Part shown: positions 57,546 to 64,000 of the stretch, one piece after another
How positions within the stretch are numbered: position 1 is the first letter of the stretch
Layout: each line of letters begins with the position of its first letter
Assembly: GCA_002007465.1 (NCBI GenBank)
Contig: LNAC01000136.1
Coordinates: 3,717,042-3,781,041, forward strand
Source of the DNA: Ailurus styani
Taxonomy: Eukaryota; Chordata; Mammalia; Carnivora; Ailuridae
DNA: 64,000 nt
Reading direction: 5' to 3'
Position numbers and translations under genes: made by a program
Notes under the pieces: generated by a model
What the model saw: only the letters and a program-made list of their open reading frames with translations
What the model was told of the DNA's origin: nothing
The model's database searches: none

Positions 57546-58604
57546 CATCACCATGAGTGATGGACGCTGGACTGGATCAGCATGGAAGCTAGGTGTGCAG
57601 TACTGAAGTAGTCAGATTCAGTAGGGCAAGGGCAGTTACTTCCAGCACAAAGGTAAAGAAAAGAGCCAGGGAGGGAGAGAAGAGCAATGCGGAATATGTA
57701 AGAGAAAAGAAAATTTGTTTGTTAAGAACATTCAGGTATGCTAAGCCTGGATTCAGTCCTAGGAGCCATTTGAAGTCCAAGGCATCTGCAGCAAATGGAA
57801 CTAGAATAAGGAAGAGAAGGAGAAAAAGGAGAAGAAGAATGAGGAAGGAAATAAGGAGGGAATGGAAGACCAGAAGGAGGAGGGGGGAAAGAAAGAAAAG
57901 GAAAGGCTTTACAATGGGATTGTTAAAAGAAGGAAGTAAGAAAAGAAGTGGGGAAATACTTCAGAAAAATACATTTATTCTTTTTAAAGCTTGAATATCT
58001 CATAGCAACAAAAGAAGTGAAAAAAATTAAGAACAGTAGCATTTGTAAGGAGATTTGATGTTCTTTCACAGGGATACACAGTTTCCCAATAAGATATTAT
58101 GTTGTAGAATTCCTGATACAGGTGGGAAGATAAATCAAAGGAGTATATTTGAGTTTATCCACATAACAGGAGCTAGACATCCTAAGCTGAGTTTCATGTC
58201 AGCAGAAACACTGGGTTTATTTGTTGATTGCATAAAAACAAAACAAAACAAAAAAAGCAAAACAAAAACAAACAAATAAAAAAAGCAACCCACAAAACTA
58301 CTTGAAGAACTTGTAGAGATAATTCCACTTTATAGGCTAAGTGGTTCTGTGAGTTTTTATCCTGGTATGATCTGATTCCTAAATATGTTGTGAGTTTACA
58401 AAACTAGGAGCAGACATATCAGGCTTTAAATGATATTAATTAGCATGAGAGGTACCTGAGGCAAGGGGGAATAAGCTTGCATTGCTCCTAGAATTTTCCC
58501 ATTTATGGTCAGAAAAGATTATGATTGGGATCTGGGACAGAGATATTCCATTAGAAGACTAAAGAAATAATATGTGTATAATATGTCACCAGAAGCAGTG
58601 TTCT
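57546..58604. other. Unique sequence with purine- and A-rich tracts
   Basis: Holds the polypurine tract at 57803-57906 and an AAAAC/A-rich run at 58233-58286. A 133-codon frame (57593-57994) is lysine/arginine-rich solely because of the polypurine tract and is not a gene. Confidence 0.5.
57803..57906. repeat. Polypurine (GGAGAA/AAGG) tract
   Basis: About 100 bases that are almost all A and G on the + strand, with a few C/T interruptions. Confidence 0.9.
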
Positions 58605-58738
58605 GGGTGTGAAGAAATAAGTGATAGATATTAACTAGACTTATTGTAGTGATCATTTCACAGTAAATACAAATACGAATCATTGTACACCTGAAACGAA
58701 TATAATGTTATATGTCAAGTATATTTAAATAAAAAAGG
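58605..58738 (+). mobile_element. L1 (L1MA-like) 3' terminus, very short
   Basis: 'aagtgatagatattaactag', 'acttattgtagtgatcattt', 'cattgtacacctgaaacgaa', 'tataatgttatatgtcaagt' and AATAAAAAA are the last ~130 bases of an L1 3'UTR. Extreme 5' truncation. Confidence 0.88.
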
Positions 58739-58794
58739 ATATCTCATTTTTTAAGGAATCTATTCCATAAAAAGAAAGAAATATTCATTGACTT

Positions 58795-58862
58795 ATTGAG
58801 CAACTTACAAGCTTATGGGCATTCAATAAATATTTGTTTATTTTGTATTTATTCATTTATTC
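58795..58862 (+). repeat. L2 3' tail-like fragment
   Basis: 'gggcattcaataaatatttg' followed by TTTATT... resembles the L2 terminus (...ctcaataaatatttgttgaatg). Short. Confidence 0.45.
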
Positions 58863-59654
58863 ACAATTTAAAATTTATTGTTTTTAATGCTTCCTGGTGG
58901 GTTTAGTTGCCCAAGGCATGAATAAATTTGATATTTTGCTGAGACACACAATTTAACCGTAGATGCAGCCAGGCTGTTGTGTGGAGGGTTACCGGGCTAG
59001 GAGTGAATCCTTCTGTCTGGCTGCCTTAAATGCACACTTCAAAATGACTTAGCTGTTGGTTATTATCCTTGTCACTACAATACTGCAATTTTTGAGATAA
59101 AATCCTGTTTTCTTGTATAAATTGGCTCCAGAAAGAAAGTCAGTGTCTAGTGTGATAAGAGTATTCATAGACTCGTGCAATGGTCTAGTAGGTCTTCCGA
59201 CACAGACCTCAGAAAAACCGAGTTTACTAAAAAAATGCACTGCAATGTTTATGAGAAAAGCGATGGTTACTCTGAACTGTTTCAGTGTGGAGAAGTATTC
59301 CATTAAACATGTCCAGAGGCATCAGAGGAAGCTTCATTAGAGACATAACTCTCCAGCTGAGATGTGAGGATTGAGGAGTTCAGAGGGCTGTATCTTCTGG
59401 CCAGAATGTGTTGCCTGTCCCTTATCAGCACATGTCCGGTGGCCTACGCTAGCACAGTAGCAGTGGCGATTGAAATGGATGGGCAGGCATGAGCCGTTTC
59501 AGAGATGGAAATGACAGTGTTTGAAGATTGGATTGGGGGGCAGTGGGAAATGAAGGAGTCTGAGAGGACACCCCAATTTTAAGTTTGGGACAATTGGTTC
59601 ACTAGGAATATAGAAAATAAAGGCATAGGAAATAAATAAAAAGGCAAGTTGGAT
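58863..59654. other. Unique sequence
   Basis: Nothing recognised. Overlapping frames on both strands at 59049-59340 have no features. Confidence 0.45.
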
Positions 59655-59995
59655 GGAAAAATCTGAATTTTTAAAATGGGGATAATGATAATACTTATCT
59701 CATAGGTTGGTCATGAGCATTAAATGAGTTAATAAATATGGAGTATATAGAAAAATATCTACACATTGTAATCAGTAAATGTTAGCAGTTTCTTTTAAAA
59801 AGATTTTATTTATTTATTTGAGAGAGAGAGAGAGCATGGGGAAGGGGAGGGGCAGAGGGGGAGGGACAAGCAGACTCTCTGCTAAGCAGGGAACCCAACA
59901 CAGGACCCTGGGATCATGACCTGAGCCGAAGGCAGATGCTTAACTGACTGAGCCACCCAGGTGCCCCTAAGAGTTAGCAGTTATTAAGAGACATA
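59655..59995 (+). repeat. MIR 3' part split by a SINE
   Basis: 'aaaatggggataatgataat', 'acttatctcataggttggtc', 'gcattaaatgagttaataaa' and 'gtaatcagtaaatgttagca' match the MIR 3' half, then a SINE intervenes (59791-59967), after which 'agttagcagttattaag' resumes. Confidence 0.75.
59791..59967 (-). mobile_element. Carnivore SINE, older type
   Basis: 'aaagattttatttatttatt', GAGAGAGAG, G-rich body, 'gggatcatgacctgagccga' and 'gagccacccaggtgcccc'. The duplication gttagcagtt lies at 59781-59790 and 59973-59982, placing the insertion inside a MIR. Confidence 0.94.
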
Positions 59996-62900
59996 TTAAG
60001 AAAAAAAAAAGAGAAATATTAGGTAAACTAATGCATAACAACAGGGTAGACTACCATAGTAAATAAAATGCTGCACACTGAAAAACTTTCCAAAATAGCA
60101 TGCAGAAATAAATAATATTATATGAAATATTAAATCAAAGTTTGTAAAGAGATGCACAGAAGTGAAATCTGATGAGGTGGCCCGATGAGATTAAGACACA
60201 TTTGTTTTCATGGTAAATTGAATTTTTCTGTAAACTTTGTGGTGCAAATGGGCACTATATGCAAATTTTCCATAAGCTTGTTGTATTAAAAAGGGTGCTC
60301 AATTAAAGAAGCAAGAAGGGGGGAAAATAAAGAAACATGAAGGGTTATAACTGAATTAGTAATCTCAGTTCCAAAGAAATTCTGTGAAATTCCCTGTGGC
60401 TGTAAGCAGAATACGGCAAGAAATTTTGCAAAGAGACAGAGCTAGAGTTTGGAAGGAGATATGAGAGGAAAGCTTGGAAGAGAACAAGGAGCCGAACAAG
60501 AAGCAGCCTGGAAAAGGTGTTCATCACAGAGGAAGAAGACAGAACACGGTTAAAGGAAAGGGGAATTTGCTTAAAGAAAGTAAAAGAGAAATAAAGCTCC
60601 CAAAATGGAGAAAATGGGACTGAAGTTTCTAAACAAATACGAAAAAGGAGGATAAGAGGTGGAAAATGAAATCAACATCGTACCTTCTGCGGGAAGCAAA
60701 GGGAAAGAAGTAATTTATGAAAGCATTGATGAAATAATTAAAATCACACAAATTTTGGGATAAAAAGTTGAAAACTTTTTAAGACTGTATAGGAAAAGAG
60801 GTTTCACTTTTAGCACATTCTGAAACATGAAGTTAGGTATATTTTAGCATTAAAAAATTGACTGGTTTTAGATATTATAGAAACATTTGCTGCAAGTTTT
60901 AGGACTAGGATTAGGGGATTTTGCATCAGTTAATGGAGGGCAAGAGCCGTGCAAGGATTGATATTTATATTAATATACATAAGATTAATTTGTGAAGCAT
61001 TCAGTATATGTTGGAATGCATGAGATTATACATAAGACTTCAGAAAGATTTAGAAATGAAATGTATAACAATCTCAAAAAATCCCAAAGAGGAATGTAAA
61101 AAATAAAGCCATTTTAATTTATGGTGATACTTTACGCGTAACATGAGAGATTATATTGGAAAGGGATTTCAGCATTCATGGAAACATGCAAGTAGATGAA
61201 AATTTTAACTAAAACTTCTCTCTGAAAACAAATATTTAATTGGCATATAGAAATGGAGATGAAAAATCACTTATTTAAATGCGTATGCTAACAGTTTCAA
61301 GTATTTAACAAAAAGGGATGGAAGTACCGTAGCAAAACTGAAAAAAAAAATGTGTAAATAAAGATCACTTTTAAGTCTTCTTCTGATGATTCTATGATGT
61401 TAGATGAAAAGGATCACCCCCAAAGTGGGTAATTTGACAGCTGTGTATGGAGTATCAGTGAATTCCTGTTAGGAAAGAAATAAATGGAATCCGTACTAGG
61501 CATGATCAAGGATGTGGAAATTTGCACCTTTCCAAGATGACAGAGGAGAGTGAGGCATCATTAATAACAATGTAAAGAAAGCTCTTAGGAGTAGAAGTAA
61601 ATTTGTAGGATTTAAAGACCAAATTAAACATTCCCAGTGACAAAAGCATTAACCAAGTGCTAGGGTAAAATAAAAATAAGATAAAGAGGAATAATAGACA
61701 ATTTAATAATTTTATTTAGAAAGCATAACAATTATAACAGAAGGGTAATGTCAGGAATGAATCAAGTGTTGCTAACAGAATTCAGTTTTTCAGAGGAATA
61801 ATAAGTAATAGATACAGACTTAGAAGATAAGAGATTTAAGATGGTTCAGAAGGAGAAACTGTAGATAAAAATATATGTTGTTTGCAGGACTGTCTTAAAA
61901 GAAAGAAATATATATGTGTCTTCAAGAAATTCAAAAATGAGTGATTTAAGGGCAGACATTAAAGTTCAAAGAATGATCTATGATCTCTTTGGTCACTGCA
62001 GAAGGACAGTGCTTTGGGACTAACAACTGTACCACTATATTTCCAAGACTTCTGAGGTCTGACCTGCCATCCTCTGACTGTTGTTTTCAAAGGCATGAGA
62101 GCAAAAGGTGGAATGATCACCACCATGAAACAGAGAAGGTTAACAATGACATGTTTTAAAAGTGAAGGGAGAGCATATTAGAAACTAGAGGCCACTGATT
62201 TCACAAGCACTAGTTGCAAGATTTTTAAGGAATTTTGCTCAGGGGCGGTGGAAAATGTCACAGAGCATAGTATTCAACATAGAACGTAAGACAACAAAAG
62301 GATAGAAAGTATCTGCTGTATTTCTGGCAAACATAACCACACACCATGTTGAAAAAAGAAAGGAAACATTGTACATGTGACTAAAGAAAAAAGCTTTTAT
62401 TCAAACAAACCATAATTTTATTTTTTTCAAGTTGTTGGTTTCCAGAATGGGTCTAGAAACAAGTGAGAATGAAGTGAATGCATCCTTATTTTTACCCAAA
62501 GGGTGGCAAGCAAAATAAATTTCACAGGGCCTAAGCAGGGCTCAGCAAATCATCTGTTATTGGATGAATGGACTTCAGACCCTTTAAAAAGAAAATGGTT
62601 ACCAAATTTGGCTGAAGTAAAGACTTAAAAAAAAAGGGTAATCCATAATTTGACCCTAGTCATTTCTGTGAACATTGTCTATTTGTAAATCATAGCTTAC
62701 ATAAAGAATGTGACAGATACATGAACAGTATCCACCAAGACTAAATATAAAGCAGTAACAAAGACGATTTTAGGTAGAGATAAAGTAGCGAGAAATACTG
62801 TAAATGCCCATACAAGTTTTTGTGGGGAAGAATCCAGGAATGGAATGAAATGGAAAAGAAACCAGAAACAAATGAATGTGGACAAGGCTGGAAGTTTGAG

Positions 62901-63227
62901 ATTTTAGAAACACATTATAAATCTTGTGAGGCAATTTTTGGTGATCTGTTTTCTACCTCTAAGTTGTGTCAGCTGTCCAGCTGGTACCCAGTGTACCACC
63001 AAGGTACACTGTCCTGCAGACAGGACACTGTCTGGTTTTAGTGAATTTTATTTTATTCTTTTTATTCTTAAACATAGAAGGCAATTCATATGTTAGATAC
63101 CATCAAAGGATGCTATTAGATTTTGTATATTTTATTTTATTTTTATGATTTAACCTCAAGAAGGCAACATGTGATGATGAAGAGGTCAAACTTAACATTC
63201 CATATGCTGACTGAGCACTCTGAACAC
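59996..63227. other. AT-rich unclassified sequence (about 3.2 kb)
   Basis: No gene, no confidently recognised repeat. Purine-rich on + (60290-60720). It may contain very old L1 debris that I cannot name. Confidence 0.4.
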
Positions 63228-63345
63228 TTAGAGTCATTTATTCAAGCAGATGTTAATTGAATTCCTGACGTACTCGGGTTACCATGCTAGCAAATGGGAA
63301 TTTACATTGGTAAACAAAGTATATAGGACTCTTATTCTCACAGTA
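63228..63345 (-). repeat. L2 3' end fragment
   Basis: 'gtcatttattcaagcagatg', 'gttaccatgctagcaaatgg', 'attggtaaacaaagtatata' read as the complement of the L2 terminus ('tcattcattcaacaaatatt...gtgccaggcac...gtgaacaaga'). Confidence 0.6.
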
Positions 63346-63430
63346 GGAGTTTGTGTCTGATTTGTTCAGCACTGTCCCCTCCAAAACAGAATCTAGTATG
63401 TAGTACATGCTTAATAAACATTCATTAAGT
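63346..63430 (+). repeat. L2 3' end fragment, opposite orientation
   Basis: 'ttcagcactgtcccctccaa', 'atctagtatgtagtacatgc' and 'ttaataaacattcatta' match the sense L2 end. It sits head-on against the preceding L2 piece. Confidence 0.6.
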
Positions 63431-64000
63431 CAGTAAATGGAGTTACAGGATTACTTTTGGAAATAGGTAATTTAATAAGTATGGCGACATGCAGTCTGAT
63501 ATCTAGAGTGTTGAGAAACACCTACTAGGGGTACCTAATCTGTTAGAAAATTATTACAGATTTTCAAGATGAGACAATATGAATTGAAGATAAATGCATG
63601 CATGTGTGTGTTGGGGAGGCGGGGTGGAGTGGGGTCAGACCAGGGGAGTGAGAGGAGGTCTAGTAGGAAGAAGTGTTCACCCCACAACCCAGGAGAAGCT
63701 GCATGTATATGAAAGCTGAGTGTGAAGGCAACCTTAGCAGAAAGACTTGAAGGTCTGTGTTCCTCATACGTTGTACCAAGGGGGTTGAGTCGTATGGTGC
63801 TAACAGTGTAAAATCATTGAGATCCTAGGCAGGAACGTGGCATACCCATTTGTGTTGTAGAAAACAACCTTCTTGATATCTTTTGGCAGGGTGGTGGGAT
63901 AAATTATCTAAAACTATTCTCCCCACAAATACCTAAAAATTCTGAATGAAAACTAACAAAAATTATTTTTAATGTGTAACAAACATTCTTTTTTGCAAGA
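63431..64000. other. Unique sequence to window end
   Basis: Nothing recognised. A G-rich stretch near 63610-63660 (GGGGAGGCGGGGTGGAGTGGGG) is the only compositional feature. Confidence 0.5.

Noticed and set aside
57593..57994. 133-codon basic protein-like frame
   Set aside because: The arginine/lysine richness is produced by the polypurine tract at 57803-57906.

Overview
This is a stretch of non-coding carnivore nuclear genome. It holds 26 copies of the tRNA-Lys-derived carnivore SINE (SINEC / CAN-SINE). About half are the young form, with a head reading like 'cctgggtggctcag', a '...cctctgccttcggctcagg' core, a CT-rich middle and an (A)AATAAAATCTT(A)n tail. That form, with a '...gcctacttgtgatctctctctgtgtcaaat' 3' part, points to an arctoid carnivore, most probably a mustelid. 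The rest is AT-rich mammalian intergenic or intronic DNA with L1, HAL1-like, L2, MIR, hAT-Charlie and MaLR relics plus many microsatellites.

No protein-coding gene, rRNA, tRNA, CRISPR array or prokaryote-type operon could be supported. The longest open frames (210, 170, 133 and 128 codons) are chance frames that run through repeats, tandem duplications or polypurine tracts. The only frames that look protein-derived are decayed L1 ORF2 pieces at 10.8-11.1, 13.4-13.6, 16.7-16.9, 33.8-34.1, 34.6-34.9 and 36.3-36.5 kb.

Layout. 0-10 kb: a MIR, scattered SINEs, a hAT relic, an old MaLR-type LTR (4.5-5.05 kb), an L1 3' end and a very AT-rich block (8.47-8.8 kb). 10.1-16.9 kb: an L1 graveyard, with an ORF2-to-3'UTR L1 on + split by a second L1 3' end that itself carries two SINEs, then further old L1 fragments, two of them tail to tail. 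17.6-18.6 kb: an L2 relic split by a SINE and carrying a perfect 56-bp tandem duplication. 18.6-33.2 kb: mostly unique sequence with MIRs, a MER5-like hAT relic, a few SINEs and a small CpG-enriched patch near 24.8-25.1 kb. 33.2-36.7 kb: a 5'-truncated L1 on the minus strand containing two SINEs and bracketed by unusually long (~125 bp) direct repeats. 36.7-46.7 kb: unique sequence, SINEs, an MLT1 LTR and a hAT relic. 47-49.7 kb: an ancient HAL1/L1M-like element on the minus strand with a hAT copy and a SINE inside. 49.7-64 kb: a tandem SINE pair, a 4-kb stretch without recognised repeats (52.0-56.1 kb), a probable assembly artefact at the single N (56403), MIRs, an L1 tail and AT-rich unknown sequence.

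No new biological system is evident. The points most worth following up are the N-centred false duplication, the long direct repeats around the 33-36 kb L1, the identical 56-bp duplication, the nested L1 history, the dimeric SINE, and the repeat-poor intervals that could be conserved regulatory DNA. All repeat names come from recognition by eye; RepeatMasker and a cross-species alignment would settle them.
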